A DNA stretch of 64,000 nucleotides from Bin25 sp965221765. Lineage in GTDB: Bacteria > Bacteroidota > Bacteroidia > Flavobacteriales > Flavobacteriaceae. The notes beneath the pieces are model-generated. The model did not search any database. It saw nothing but the letters and a program-made list of their open reading frames with translations, and was not told the origin of the DNA. The stretch is taken from the NCBI GenBank assembly GCA_965221765.1, contig OZ244911.1:1426001-1490000 (forward strand). The letters run 5' to 3'. Both the position numbers and the translations under genes were made by a program. Shown here in pieces: positions 20,676 through 32,500 of the stretch (the first letter of the stretch is position 1; each line of letters starts with the position of its first letter).

Positions 20676-21953
20676 ATGATTGACAAACAGTTCAATCCAT
20701 TATTATCTGAATTGAAAACCTATAAGGAAACCATCGAATGGATGTTTAACCAATTACCCTATTATCAAAACAAGGGTAATTCGGCATACAGACCGGGATT
20801 GCATAGAGTCAAAAAATTAGTCGCGTATTTGGGGAACCCTCAAAATGCCATTAAAGCCATTCATGTTGCTGGCACCAATGGAAAAGGATCAACTGCCCAT
20901 ATGATTACTTCAGCTTTTATTGAATCGGGTTATAAAGTGGGGTTATTTATTTCTCCACATTTTTTGGATTATCGAGAACGCATCACCATCGATGGTAAAA
21001 AAATCTCTAAAACCTACATCCAAAAATTTATTGAAAAGTACTATGCATTTCTGACTCAATGGAAGATTTCATTTTTTGAAATGAATATAGGTTTAGCATT
21101 AGAGTATTTTAAAGCAAAACAAGTGGATTATGCTGTTTTAGAAGTTGGATTGGGGGGAAGATTGGATGCCACCAATATTATAAAACCAATTCTTTCGATT
21201 ATCACCAATATCGGGTTAGATCATACTGAATTTTTGGGGAATACAATAGAAAAAATAGCCTTTGAAAAAGCTGGAATAATTAAGCCAAATATTCCTATTT
21301 TGATTGGACAAAAGCAAAGTGAAACTCATCGCGTGTTTGAATCGGTTTCTCAATCAAATAATGCCCCTCTTTTTTATCCAAAAAATAACAAGGATATCAA
21401 AAGAACGTATAAAAATTGGCCTAAATATCAACATAAAAACATTCAAACGGTCATCGGAGCTTTGAAATTAATCCAACAGAATGAAAAAATAAAACTAAAT
21501 ATCAAAAAGGGGATTCAAAACACCGTCAAAAACACATGCTTTTTAGGTCGATGGCAAATAGTCTCTCAGCATCCTTTGGTGGTTATGGACATAGCACACA
21601 ATCTAGAAGGTTTTCAAGAAATTATAAACCAATTAGATTCTTATTCATACAAAACCTTGCACCTAGTTATGGGGTTTGTTAAAGGTCGTCATCATAAAGA
21701 TCTATTCGAAATATTGCCAAAAAATTCGATGTGGTATTTATCTTCACCGAATGTCGAAAGAGCAAAATCAAAATCCGAATTATTAAGAAATCTCCCTAAT
21801 AATCCAAAGTCAAATTATCGGTATTTTAAAAGTGTTGAGCAAGCTTTTAAAGCAGCCATGCATCAAGTACAATCTAATGATATGGTATTGGTCTGTGGAA
21901 GCACTTTTGTCGTTGCTGAAGTTCTTGAGAAACTGTATTCTAATCAGACGTGA
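20676..21953 (+). CDS. folC: folylpolyglutamate synthase / dihydrofolate synthase
   Basis: A Mur-ligase-family protein of 425 residues. The ATP-binding loop HVAGTNGKGSTAHM is near residue 64, SPHFLDYRERITI binds the folate side, YAVLEVGLGGRLDATN and NIGLDHTEFLG carry Mg and nucleotide contacts, and the C-terminal domain has VMDIAHNLEGFQE. It adds glutamate to dihydropteroate or folate. It ends 63 bases before tRNA-Val. The 218-bp gap upstream (20458-20675) shows no gene. Confidence 0.94.
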   Translation: MIDKQFNPLLSELKTYKETIEWMFNQLPYYQNKGNSAYRPGLHRVKKLVAYLGNPQNAIKAIHVAGTNGKGSTAHMITSAFIESGYKVGLFISPHFLDYRERITIDGKKISKTYIQKFIEKYYAFLTQWKISFFEMNIGLALEYFKAKQVDYAVLEVGLGGRLDATNIIKPILSIITNIGLDHTEFLGNTIEKIAFEKAGIIKPNIPILIGQKQSETHRVFESVSQSNNAPLFYPKNNKDIKRTYKNWPKYQHKNIQTVIGALKLIQQNEKIKLNIKKGIQNTVKNTCFLGRWQIVSQHPLVVMDIAHNLEGFQEIINQLDSYSYKTLHLVMGFVKGRHHKDLFEILPKNSMWYLSSPNVERAKSKSELLRNLPNNPKSNYRYFKSVEQAFKAAMHQVQSNDMVLVCGSTFVVAEVLEKLYSNQT

Positions 21954-22016
21954 TAGCATGAAGTGTTTATTCCAAACCGATGATTTGGTTAATTTTGCTC
22001 CTATTTTAATTCTCTA

Positions 22017-22091
22017 GGGTACTTAGCTCAGTTGGTTTAGAGCGCTTGGTTTACACCCAAGAGGTCAGGGGTTCGAATCCCTTAGTACCCA
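22017..22091 (+). tRNA. tRNA-Val (anticodon TAC)
   Basis: A 75-nt cloverleaf. Acceptor gggtact pairs with agtaccc, with discriminator A. The anticodon stem cttgg/ccaag encloses tttacac, anticodon TAC. The T arm is agggg-ttcgaat-ccctt. It sits between folC and the methyltransferase gene on the same strand. Confidence 0.95.
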
Positions 22092-22127
22092 CAGATTATT
22101 GTATCTTAGAGATAGGATTTATTTTAT

Positions 22128-22574
22128 ATGTCTTGGTCTCGTTTTTTGTTACCTCCAATTCTAACCATTCTATGCATCGCACTTAGTTTTTTTACAAGTC
22201 AATATTTAGGTGGAAACATACCGATGACTACTCATTGGTTCGGATATATCATCATCATCATTGCAGTTTTCAATATTGCTAGAACCTTACGAATGATTTG
22301 GTTGAATAAAACAATGATTAATGCTTTTAAAGACCCCAGTCATTTTATTAAAACAGGACCTTTTAAATACAGCAGAAATCCTATTTATTTAGGGTTATTG
22401 ATGATTCTGATTGGATTTGGCTTCGTAATAGGCTCGTTTTCTAGTTTTATAGGAGCAATTATCTTTTTTATTATCACAGATATGTGGTCTGTTCCTTTTG
22501 AAGAAAAAAGATTGAGTAAAATATTTGGAGAAGAATATGTTGAATATAAATCAAAGGTCAGAAGATGGCTCTAA
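22128..22574 (+). CDS. isoprenylcysteine carboxyl methyltransferase-like membrane protein
   Basis: A 148-residue protein with four hydrophobic segments. The C-terminal signature of the ICMT/PEMT fold is present: FKYSRNPIYLGLLMILIGF followed by PFEEKRLSKIFGEEYVEYK and a final RRWL. Family members methylate lipid-like or isoprenoid carboxylates or phospholipids using S-adenosylmethionine. Bacterial ones of this size mostly have no known substrate. The start at 22128 leaves 36 bases after tRNA-Val. Confidence 0.8.
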   Translation: MSWSRFLLPPILTILCIALSFFTSQYLGGNIPMTTHWFGYIIIIIAVFNIARTLRMIWLNKTMINAFKDPSHFIKTGPFKYSRNPIYLGLLMILIGFGFVIGSFSSFIGAIIFFIITDMWSVPFEEKRLSKIFGEEYVEYKSKVRRWL

Positions 22575-22998
22575 ATCTTTTTTGCGTGAGTTTCATAGGA
22601 TATTTTTTTTGAATTTAATTTATGAACTAGGTTCTTATTCCTATTATTCACAACACCTTGTGGAATCTTTAAAATTAGTATTCAATCTCTTGGATTCATC
22701 ATATTTCACCGAAATATATAGTAGGATTCGTATATTTTTAATCTAAAACGTGGCCATTAAAAAGTTTATCCAAAGGTTTAACAAAAATTCAAGATTTATA
22801 ATGTAACATTAATGGATGCCATGGGGTCTTAGGGGTAATAAAAAATGAACTCTCTTGGCTCTTCACACAATTCATTAGGTAAAATTCATTAGTTGGTTAT
22901 TTTTAAAAGCGTTCAATTTTTTTAGCCAAGAGGGTCATTTTTTGTTGAGAATACTAAAACGCAACGGATTATTTTCTCTCAAGAAAACTTATAAAAAC
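22575..22998. other. intergenic stretch with an imperfect inverted repeat
   Basis: No gene recognised. aaaaaatgaactctcttggc (from 22840) and agccaagagggtcattttt (from 22924) are near-perfect reverse complements, with one indel and one mismatch, separated by about 63 bases. This could be a relic of a small mobile element or a structured RNA region; nothing else supports either. Confidence 0.4.
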
Positions 22999-23019
22999 AA
23001 TCTTGTGTCTCACAAGATT
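22992..23019 (-). terminator. intrinsic terminator of the Nif3/coiled-coil operon
   Basis: On the minus strand aatcttgtg and cacaagatt form a perfect 9-bp stem around the loop aga, followed directly by gttttta. It lies about 70 bases past the stop at 23087 of the leftward operon. Confidence 0.7.
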
Positions 23020-23086
23020 AGAGACCAGATCTTTTTATCATCAAAAACAAGAGATGGGATAGAATGGTTGGTTTAATATGAAAATA

Positions 23087-23863
23087 TTAAACTAGTTCAC
23101 GAATTTTTTTTTGTTCTTCTTGAGCTAATTCAGGATCAACTAGAATTCGACCGCTGTGCTCATCTTTTATAATACGTTTTCTATTGGCAATTTCTAATTG
23201 TAATTGTGGCGGAATGACAAAAAAAGAACCACCAGCTGCTCCTTGTTCATCGTAGGTAACAAGGGCTAGGCCATTTTTAAATCGGGATCGAATTCTTTGA
23301 TATTCTTTGATTAAATCATCCTCTATTTTCTTTGCAAACTCTCTTGAGTGTTTTGATAAAATATCTTCTTCTTTTTTATTTTCAGCCATGATATCATCTA
23401 GTTCATTTTTTTTATTTTCTAGATGAATTTTTCTTTCTTCGAATTGCTCTTTTAATTCTTGAGCTTGGATATTCAGTTCTTCAATCAAAACTTTTAATTT
23501 TTCAATATTTTTTTCTGCTAAATCGATTTCTAAAGTTTGGTATTCTTGTTCTCTTGAAATAGATTCATGTTCTCTATCATTTCGAACTTCTTTGATTCGT
23601 TTAGAATATTGAACTAGCTTTATATTGCATTGTTCAATTTTGTTTTTCTGTTCAGAAATTTTGCTTTCCACGTTTTCTTTTTGAGAAAAATTGATATCTA
23701 ATTTTTCTTTAATGCTTTTCATGGCATTTTCTAAGTCTTCAACTTCTAGCGGTAATTCACCCAATACATTTTTGATTTCATCGATACGCGAATCAATTAA
23801 TTGCAAATTATATAGAGCCCGTAATTTTTCTTCAACCGTGGTGGTATTGTTTTTGACACTCAT
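23087..23863 (-). CDS. coiled-coil protein of the C4 zinc-ribbon family, zinc cysteines lost
   Basis: The 258-residue protein is a long charged coiled coil (about 10-185) followed by a C-terminal block GAAGGSFFVIPPQLQLEI and then KRIIKDEHSGRILVDPE. In the usual family the same block reads CGGCF...IPPQ and CEHCGRIL, four cysteines holding zinc. Here the four positions are Ala, Ser, Asp and Ser, so the metal site is gone while the surrounding sequence is kept. I recall the same replacement in other Bacteroidota homologues, so it may be a lineage trait; this was not checked. The role is unknown. It begins 3 bases after the Nif3-family gene, a pairing that is common in the phylum and points to one operon. 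Confidence 0.82.
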   Translation of the reverse strand: MSVKNNTTTVEEKLRALYNLQLIDSRIDEIKNVLGELPLEVEDLENAMKSIKEKLDINFSQKENVESKISEQKNKIEQCNIKLVQYSKRIKEVRNDREHESISREQEYQTLEIDLAEKNIEKLKVLIEELNIQAQELKEQFEERKIHLENKKNELDDIMAENKKEEDILSKHSREFAKKIEDDLIKEYQRIRSRFKNGLALVTYDEQGAAGGSFFVIPPQLQLEIANRKRIIKDEHSGRILVDPELAQEEQKKIRELV

Positions 23864-23866
23864 TTT

Positions 23867-24970
23867 CTATGAGAAATAATAAACTGGATTAGTCCGAACG
23901 TTTGATAAATAGACGGCAAAATTAGATAATTTACTTTTAAGAAAATCATAAATCAAATGTGGGGTGAATTGTTCACTCTCATAATGGCCAATATCACAAA
24001 ATAGTATTTTGTTTTCTGCTTGAAAAAAATGATGGTATTTTAAATCTGCAGTAACAAAAGCGTCAACGTCAACGGATGTCAAGTGTTTAATAGCAAAACT
24101 TCCTGAGCCTCCGACTAGCACCACCTGTTGAATCGTTTTTTTAAGCAATGGGCTATGGCGAATCATAGGGGATTCGAAGGTTGTTTTTAATAATTGCAAA
24201 AAATCATTTTCGCTGATGGGTTTTTTAAAAGAGCCCATGATTCCCAATCCGGTTTCATGACTTGTATTTTCTAGAGTATAAACCTCGTAGGCAACTTCTT
24301 CATAAGGATGACTTTCTAATAACGCTTTGATGATTTGATGATGATACTGCTTATGAAAGACTACTTGAATTTGATTTTCAGAAACGCTCGATTTTTCTTG
24401 GGGTTTTCCGACCGCAGGATGGCTTTGTTGATTGCCCCGAAAACTTCCTATTCCATTACTAATAAAACTACATTGATCATAATCACCGATTTTTCCAGCA
24501 CCAGCATAATGAAGAGCGGTCAATACTTTTTCTGAGTGTTGTTGGGGCACATAGGTACTTAATTTTAAGAGATTTTTTTTTTGGGGAATAAATACTGTAG
24601 TCGTTTCCAAGCCTATTTTTTTAGCCATGGTTTGACTCACGCCATCTTTGTGATGATCCAAGGCGGTATGAATAGCATAAACAGCAATTTTATGTTCTAT
24701 GGCTTTGATGATGGTTTTTTGGACATAGGAATGAGCCGTCAGTTTTTTCAGCCCTGAAAAAATGATTGGATGGAAACTGATGATCAAGTTGCATTGCTTT
24801 TCAATAGCTTCTTGGATGATAGCAGCGGTGGTATCCAGACTGATTAAAATCCCCGTGCATTCTATTTCTGGATGACCGATCAATAATCCTACATTATCAA
24901 AATCTTCTGCATTAGATGATGGACACCAATCATTTAAAATAGAACAAACCGATTTGATTTTCATGTTCAA
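23867..24970 (-). CDS. Nif3-like dinuclear metal centre protein
   Basis: The 367-residue protein is the long form of the family (GTP cyclohydrolase 1 type 2 / NIF3 homologue), with a PII-like insert between two halves. Metal ligands are visible in LIISFHPIIFSGL, VYAIHTALDHHKDGV and the C-terminal CDIGHYESEQF (GHxxSE). The insert contains QVVFHKQYHHQIIKALLESH and HPYEEVAYEVY. The fold is a hexameric toroid binding two metal ions; the physiological reaction is not settled. The downstream coiled-coil gene is 3 bases away. Confidence 0.9.
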   Translation of the reverse strand: MNMKIKSVCSILNDWCPSSNAEDFDNVGLLIGHPEIECTGILISLDTTAAIIQEAIEKQCNLIISFHPIIFSGLKKLTAHSYVQKTIIKAIEHKIAVYAIHTALDHHKDGVSQTMAKKIGLETTTVFIPQKKNLLKLSTYVPQQHSEKVLTALHYAGAGKIGDYDQCSFISNGIGSFRGNQQSHPAVGKPQEKSSVSENQIQVVFHKQYHHQIIKALLESHPYEEVAYEVYTLENTSHETGLGIMGSFKKPISENDFLQLLKTTFESPMIRHSPLLKKTIQQVVLVGGSGSFAIKHLTSVDVDAFVTADLKYHHFFQAENKILFCDIGHYESEQFTPHLIYDFLKSKLSNFAVYLSNVRTNPVYYFS

Positions 24971-25062
24971 CGGATAATTTGGTTCAAAGTATCTTATCTT
25001 GAAGTACTTCCATAGTCCAACAATACCACTGTTTGATGTTTATGAACTTTAACATCTCCTTG

Positions 25063-26415
25063 TCAAAAACTTTTTAATTGCTTTGTCTCTTTCGGTGTCA
25101 TGTCTTTAACTTTGACTTTCCAAGGACTAGAAACCAACCCATGGTGCATCGATGGAAGATGGACAATATATCTTCCATCTTCAATCCGATGAAAAAAGAA
25201 TTTTTCAACAAATCTTTCAAATAAATCTTCAAGATTTTCCAATATCGCTTCTTTTTTAAAAGAGGATATCATTTTTATCGATTTCATCGGAAGATGCTCA
25301 TTTATTTTTATTCATAATTCTAGTGATTTCTAAAATTTCTTCATATTTATAAAGAGTCTAATGGCTCTTCATAGGATTCAAATCTCTTTTTTTTTCCTTC
25401 ATTCAGAATCTCATGTAATCCCTCTTTTCGTATGTCCCCTTGGTTGAAGTTATTTATATTATTTTTAAATAGTCAGACGCTGCTCTTCTATAGGCATTAA
25501 TATGTTGTGCGGCCCATCCATGAGCACTTCAGTTACTATTTCATTAACCCATAAATCACAATTAATATTTTTTTGAGATTTTCTTCTTTTTGAATCCAAT
25601 CCTTAATGATTTGATTTTCTGATGGTTTATCCAAATTTACCAAGATTAAGTAGAATTATCATCAAATCTTGATAGTCCTAATTTTTGGAATATATCTTTT
25701 GTCATTCCTGATCCACTAACTGCAAACAGCAACGGTCTATCAAAACCTCCATTATGAATTTCATGTAATCTATTTTTTATAGAAGTTAACGTTTTAAAGT
25801 CGGCTTTCAATCCATCGTCAAGATGTTGCGCTTCATCCAGTGCCAACAAAAGTGAATTTTTTGCTGATTCTAAAATTTGCAACACTGATTTTTTAGAAAA
25901 CTCAATATCCCCTTCCAAACCCACCCCATACACTCTTACTTTTTTTTTGAACCCTTTTATTTTCCAATCTTGTTAAAAATATTTTTTTAATGGCTCGGTA
26001 GCCCATAGTCCATGGGGCGTCACCTTAACAACCTCCCCATTTTTTCATCGATAGCTAGGGGTTTAAATTCTTCTAACAATGTAGTTTTTCCAACCTCTGG
26101 CCAACCGTGAATTAAAAAAATTAGGCTCCTTTTTATTTTTCTAGCCCGATGGAACGCCTTAGGGCATCTATTGTTTTCCTATTCTCTTCCATGAACCGAT
26201 GTTGCTTTGCCTCTAGAAAACATCATCTTAACAATAAAACGGTTATCGCATCCTTCATCGCCGTTCAATGGAAGATGCCAGTGGTCTTTGGCAAGGTTAT
26301 ACCATCGGTGACCAAGTGGATACTTTTTAATCATCCGTGTCTTGTTATTGTGATGAAAACGTCTGAAAAATCGGTGGTTAGGTCTTTCTACACCCAAGAG
26401 GTCCATAAACACCAT
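25063..26415 (-). pseudogene. broken P-loop ATPase gene
   Basis: Reading leftwards, the parts of one ATPase appear in different frames: MEENRKTIDALRRSIGL near 26190, a Walker A block LIFLIHGWPEVGKTTLLEEF near 26110, VTPHGLWATEPLKK near 26020, then VGLEGDIEFSKKSVL and a Walker B LLLALDEAQHLDDGLK (25646-25933). After several stops come KDWIQKEENLKKI and INNFNQGDIRKEGLHEI (about 25610 to 25410). A last frame (25063-25287) has FFFHRIEDGRYIVHLPSMHH. At least three frameshifts and several stops make it non-functional. Intact relatives are AAA-type ATPases often seen in mobile or defence DNA; the exact family is uncertain. Boundaries are approximate. Confidence 0.6.
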
Positions 26416-26527
26416 GAAATGGTCATGCCCACCATGGTCCTATTCAACGATGGGGTGCCACCGAATGCTCTATTCACTGCATCTATTTTTTAATGTAGCC
26501 TCTTTTGAAAACAAAAAATAATCGTTC

Positions 26528-26550
26528 AAAAAAAACGGAAGCCTCCTCCG
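26528..26550 (-). terminator. intrinsic terminator of the giant repeat gene
   Basis: On the minus strand cggagg-agg-cttccg forms a 6-bp stem (one G-T pair) with a 3-base loop, followed directly by eight T. It lies 13 bases past the stop at 26564, so it ends the transcript of the giant gene. Confidence 0.7.
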
Positions 26551-26563
26551 ACCTTGGATTTAT

Positions 26564-29500
26564 TCATGGGGTACAATTGGTAAATGTCGGGCGATGGGCT
26601 TGACTCAAAGCTGAACCACTAGCGAAGGCTGTGCAAGAGGTCACCTTACTGACCGTCCACCCGCTGAGGTCTTGGTTAAAGGCCGTGGCTCCTTTAAACG
26701 TTTCTCGCATCGTGGTCACCTTGCTGACATTCCAATCCCCGATATCTTGGTTGAAGGCCGTGGCTTGCTCAAACATCTTCCGCATATTGGTCACGCTGCT
26801 CACATCCCACCCGCTGATATCCTGGTTGAAGGCCAGCGCGTTTCTAAACATGCCTTGCATCGTGGTCACTTGGTCTACATCCCACCCGCTGAGATCTTGA
26901 TTAAAGGCCCGCGCGTTTTCAAACAGGCCGGCCATCGTGGTCACCTGGCTGACATCCCAATCCCCGATATCTTGATTGAAGGCCGTGGCGGCACTGAACA
27001 TCGCCCCCATATTGGTCACGCTACTGACATTCCACTCGCCGATATCTTGATTGAAGGCCGGCGCCCGAGTAAACATCGAATTCATCGTGGTGACCTGACT
27101 GACATTCCACTCCCCGAGGTCTTGGTTGAAGGCCGTGGCGCCATTGAACATCAACCGCATCGTGGTCACCTTGCTGACATTCCAATCCCCGATATCTTGA
27201 TTAAAGGCCCGTGCACCGGAAAACATGTTTTCCATATTGGTCACGCTGCTGGTATTCCAGTGGCCAATATCTTGATTAAAAGCCGCGGCGGATTGAAACA
27301 TCTGTTGCATGGTGGTCACCCCGCTGGTATCCCACGAGCTGATATTTTGATTAAAGGTGGCTTTATTTCGGAACAAGGCACTCATATCGGTCACCAAAGA
27401 AGTACAGACGGCATTGGTCTGATCATTGGTCGCCCAGGTTTTGAGGGTGGCATTATCTACGATGGTATAGGTGGTCCCCTCGAGGGTGTAGGTATCGCCT
27501 GCCGAAGGGATCTGGGAAGCTTCTAGCAAGGGATTGAGGAGGACGGTCACCCCATTGGCCGCCTTGACTAGCAAGGGGGGCGTGGGACAACTGACGCTAC
27601 ACGTAAAGGCCGGACGGTAGGCCGGCACCAAGCCACAGACCGCCTCGGTACAGGTGGTCACACTGCTGACATCCCAGTCGCTAATATCTTGATCAAAAGC
27701 CGTGGCTCTTTTAAAGAGTTCTTCCATATTGGTCACACTACTGACATCCCACCCGCTAATATCTTGATCAAAAGCCGTGGCTCCTTTAAACGTTTCTCGC
27801 ATATCGGTCACACTACTGACATCCCACCCGCTAATATCCTGGTTGAAGGCCCAAGCATTGACAAACATGCCTTGCATCGTGGTCACTTGGTCTACATCCC
27901 ACTCACTGATATCTTGATTAAAGGATACGGCACCAGCAAACATCCTATCCATCGTGGTGACCTTACTGACATTCCAGTCCCCAATATCTTGATTAAAGAC
28001 GCCCGCATTGAAAAACAGGTTAGCCATATTGGTCACACTGCTGACATCCCACCCGCTGATATCTTGGTTGAAGGCCCGAGCACCGGAAAACATCAAAGCC
28101 ATAAACCGGACATTATCCACCTCCCATTGGCTGATGTTACCATTAAATGCCAGAGCCAATTGAAACATCCGATCCATGATGACCACTTGACTCACATCCC
28201 AACGATTTAGGTTTTGATTGAATTTCTCAGCCCTTGTAAACATACTGGTCATATTGGTGACCTTCGAGACATTCCACTGCCCAATGTCTTGATTGAAGGC
28301 TTTGGCAACAGCAAACATCCCATTCATATTGGTGACCTTCGAGACATCCCACTTCCCGATATCTTGATTAAAGGCCGCGGCATTTTCAAACATCTTTAGC
28401 ATGGTGGTCACCCCGCTGGTATCCCACGAGCTGATATCCTCATTAAAGGTGGCTTTATTCCGAAAGAGATTGCTCATATCGGTCACCAAAGAAGTACAGA
28501 CGGCATTGGTCTGATCATTGGTCGCCCAGGTTTTGAGGGCGGCATTATCTACGATGGTATAGGTGGTCCCCTCGAGGGTGTAGGTATCGCCTGCCGAAGG
28601 GATCTGGGAAGCTTCTAGCAAGGGATTGAGGAGGACGGTCACCCCATTGGCCGCCTTGACTAGCAAGGGGGGCGTGGGACAACTGACGCTACACGTAAAA
28701 GCAGGACGGTAGGCCGGCACCAAGCCACAGACCGCCTCGGTACACCTAGTGACCTGACTGACGGTCCACCCGCTGAGGTCTTGGTTAAAGGCCGTGGCTC
28801 CTTTAAACGTTTCTCGCATCGTGGTCACCTTGCTGACATCCCACCCGCTAATATCCTGGTTGAAGGCCCGCGTGTTTTCAAACATCTCCCGCATGGAGGT
28901 CACCTTCGAGACATCCCACCCGCTGATATCCTGGTTGAACGCCCAAGCGCTACTGAACAGGCCGGCCATCGTGGTCACGCTACTGACATTCCACTCGCTG
29001 AGATCTTGATTAAAAGCCCGCGTGTTTTGAAACAGGCCGGCCATCGTGGTCACCTGGCTGACATCCCAATCCCCGATATCTTGATTGAAGGCCCAGGCGG
29101 CACTGAACATCGCCCCCATATTGGTCACGCTACTGACATTCCACTCGCCGATGTCTTGGTTGAAGGCCGCCGCCTCAGTAAACATCGAATTCATCGTGGT
29201 GACCTGACTGACATTCCACTCCCCGAGGTCTTGGTTGAAGACCGTGGCTCGGCTAAACATCAACCACATCGTGGTCACCTTGCTGACATTCCAATCCCCG
29301 ATATCTTGATTAAAGGCCGTGGCGCCATTGAACATCGCACTCATATTGGTCACGCTGCTGGTATTCCAGTGGCCGATATCTTGATTAAAAGCCACCGCGG
29401 CTTGAAACATCTGTTGCATGGTGGTCACCCCGCTGGTATCCCACGAGCTGATATTTTGATTAAACGAGGCTTTATTTCGGAACAAGGCACTCATATCGGT

Positions 29501-32500
29501 CACCAAAGAAGTACAGACGGCATTGGTCTGATCATTGGTCGCCCAGGTTTTGAGGGCGGCATTATCCACGATGGTATAGGTGGTCCCCTCGAGGGTGTAG
29601 GTATCGCCTGCCGAAGGGATCTGGGAAGCTTCTAGCAAGGGATTGAGGAGGACGGTCACCCCATTGTCTGCCTTGACTAGCAAGGGGGGCGTGGGACAAC
29701 TGACGCTACACGTAAAAGCAGGACGGTAGGCCGGCACCAAGCCACAGACCGCCTCGGTACAGGTGGTCACACTGCTGACATCCCAGTCGCTAATATCTTG
29801 ATCAAAAGCCGTGGCTCCTTTAAACGTTTCTCGCATCGTGGTCACCTTGCTGACATCCCACCCGCTAATATCCTGGTTGAAGGCCCGCGTGTTTTCAAAC
29901 ATCTCCCGCATGGAGGTCACCTTCGAGACATCCCACCCGCTGATATCCTGGTTGAACGCCCAAGCGCTACTGAACAGGCCGGCCATCGTGGTCACGCTAC
30001 TGACATTCCACTCGCTGAGATCTTGATTAAAGGCCCGCGTGTTTTCAAACAGGCCGGCCATCGTGGTCACCTGGCTGACATCCCAATCCCCGATATCTTG
30101 ATTGAAGGCCCAGGCGGCACTGAACATCGCCCCCATATTGGTCACGCTACTGACATTCCACTCGCCGATATCTTGATTAAAAGCCACCGCCTCAGTAAAC
30201 ATCTGTTGCATCGTGGTGACCTTGCTGACATTCCACTCCCCGAGGTCTTGGTTGAAGACCGTGGCTCGGTTAAACATCAACCACATCGTGGTCACGCTAC
30301 TGACATTCCAATCCCCGATATCTTGATTAAAGGCCGCGGCGCTTTGAAACATCTGTTGCATGGTGGTCACCCCGCTGGTATCCCACGAGCTGATATTTTG
30401 ATTAAACGAGGCTTTATTTCGGAACAAAGAGCTCATATCGGTCACCAAAGAAGTACAGACGGCATTGGTCTGATCATTGGTCGCCCAGGTTTTGAGGGCG
30501 GCATTATCCACGATGGTATAGGTGGTCCCCTCGAGGGTGTAGGTATCGCCTGCCGAAGGGATCTGGGAAGCTTCTAGCAAGGGATTGAGGAGGACGGTCA
30601 CCCCATTGTCTGCCTTGACTAGCAAGGGGGGCGTGGGACAACTGACGCTACACGTAAAAGCAGGACGGTAGGCCGGCACCAAGCCACAGACCGCCTCGGT
30701 ACAGGTGGTCACACTGCTGACATCCCAGTCGCTAATATCTTGATCAAAAGCCGTGGCTCCTTTAAACGTTTCTCGCATCGTGGTCACCTTGCTGACATCC
30801 CACCCGCTAATATCCTGGTTGAAGGCCCGCGTGTTTTCAAACATCTCCCGCATGGAGGTCACCTTCGAGACATCCCACCCGCTGATATCCTGGTTGAACG
30901 CCCAAGCGCTACTGAACAGGCCGGCCATCGTGGTCACGCTACTGACATTCCACTCGCTGAGATCTTGATTAAAGGCCGTGGCTTGCTCAAACATCTCCCG
31001 CATGGAGGTCACCTTCGAGACATCCCACCCGCTGATATCCTGGTTGAAGGCCCGCGTGCTTTGAAACAGGCCGGCCATCGTGGTCACGCTGCTCACATCC
31101 CACCCGCTGATATCTTGATTAAAAGCCCGCGTGTTTTGAAACAGGCCGGCCATCGTGGTCACCTGGCTGACATCCCAATCCCCGATATCTTGATTGAAGG
31201 CCCAGGCGGCACTGAACATCGCCCCCATATTGGTCACGCTACTGACATTCCACTCGCCGATGTCTTGGTTGAAGGCCACCGCCTCAGTAAACATCTGTTG
31301 CATCGTGGTGACCTTGCTGACATTCCACTCCCCGAGGTCTTGGTTGAAGACCGTGGCTCGGTTAAACATCAACCACATCGTGGTCACGCTACTGACATTC
31401 CAATCCCCGATATCTTGATTAAAGGCCGTGGCGCCATTGAACATCGCAATCATATTGGTCACGCTGCTGGTATTCCAGTGGCCGATATCTTGATTAAAAG
31501 CCACCGCGCCTTGAAACATCTGTTGCATGGTGGTCACCCCGCTGGTATCCCACGAGCTGATATTTTGATTAAACGAGGCTTTATTTCGGAACAAGGCACT
31601 CATATCGGTCACCAAAGAAGTACAGACGGCATTGGTCTGATCATTGGTCGCCCAGGTTTTGAGGGCGGCATTATCCACGATGGTATAGGTGGTCCCCTCG
31701 AGGGTGTAGGTATCGCCTGCCGAAGGGATCTGGGAAGCTTCTAGCAAGGGATTGAGGAGGACGGTCACCCCATTGTCTGCCTTGACTAGCAAGGGGGGCG
31801 TGGGACAACTGACGCTACACGTAAAAGCAGGACGGTAGGCCGGCACCAAGCCACAGACCGCCTCGGTACAGGTGGTCACACTGCTGACATCCCAGTCGCT
31901 AATATCTTGATCAAAAGCCGTGGCTCCTTTAAACGTTTCTCGCATCGTGGTCACCTTGCTGACATTCCAATCCCCGATATCTTGGTTGAAGGCCGTGGCT
32001 TGCTCAAACATCTTCCGCATATTGGTCACGCTGCTCACATCCCACCCGCTGATATCCTGGTTGAAGGCCAGCGCGTTTCTAAACATGCCTTGCATCGTGG
32101 TCACTTGGTCTACATCCCACCCGCTGAGATCTTGATTAAAGGCCCGCGCGTTTTCAAACAGGCCGGCCATCGTGGTCACCTGGCTGACATCCCAATCCCC
32201 GATATCTTGATTGAAGGCCGTGGCGGCACTGAACATCGCCCCCATATTGGTCACGCTACTGACATTCCACTCGCCGATATCTTGATTGAAGGCCGGCGCC
32301 CGAGTAAACATCGAATTCATCGTGGTGACCTGACTGACATTCCACTCCCCGAGGTCTTGGTTGAAGGCCGTGGCGCCATTGAACATCAACCGCATCGTGG
32401 TCACCTTGCTGACATTCCAATCCCCGATATCTTGATTAAAGGCCCGTGCACCGGAAAACATGTTTTCCATATTGGTCACGCTGCTGGTATTCCAGTGGCC

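Noticed and set aside
22525..22746. Plus-strand frame of 73 codons overlapping the end of the methyltransferase gene
   Set aside because: Low-complexity Phe/Ile/Ser-rich reading of AT-rich DNA; no family seen.
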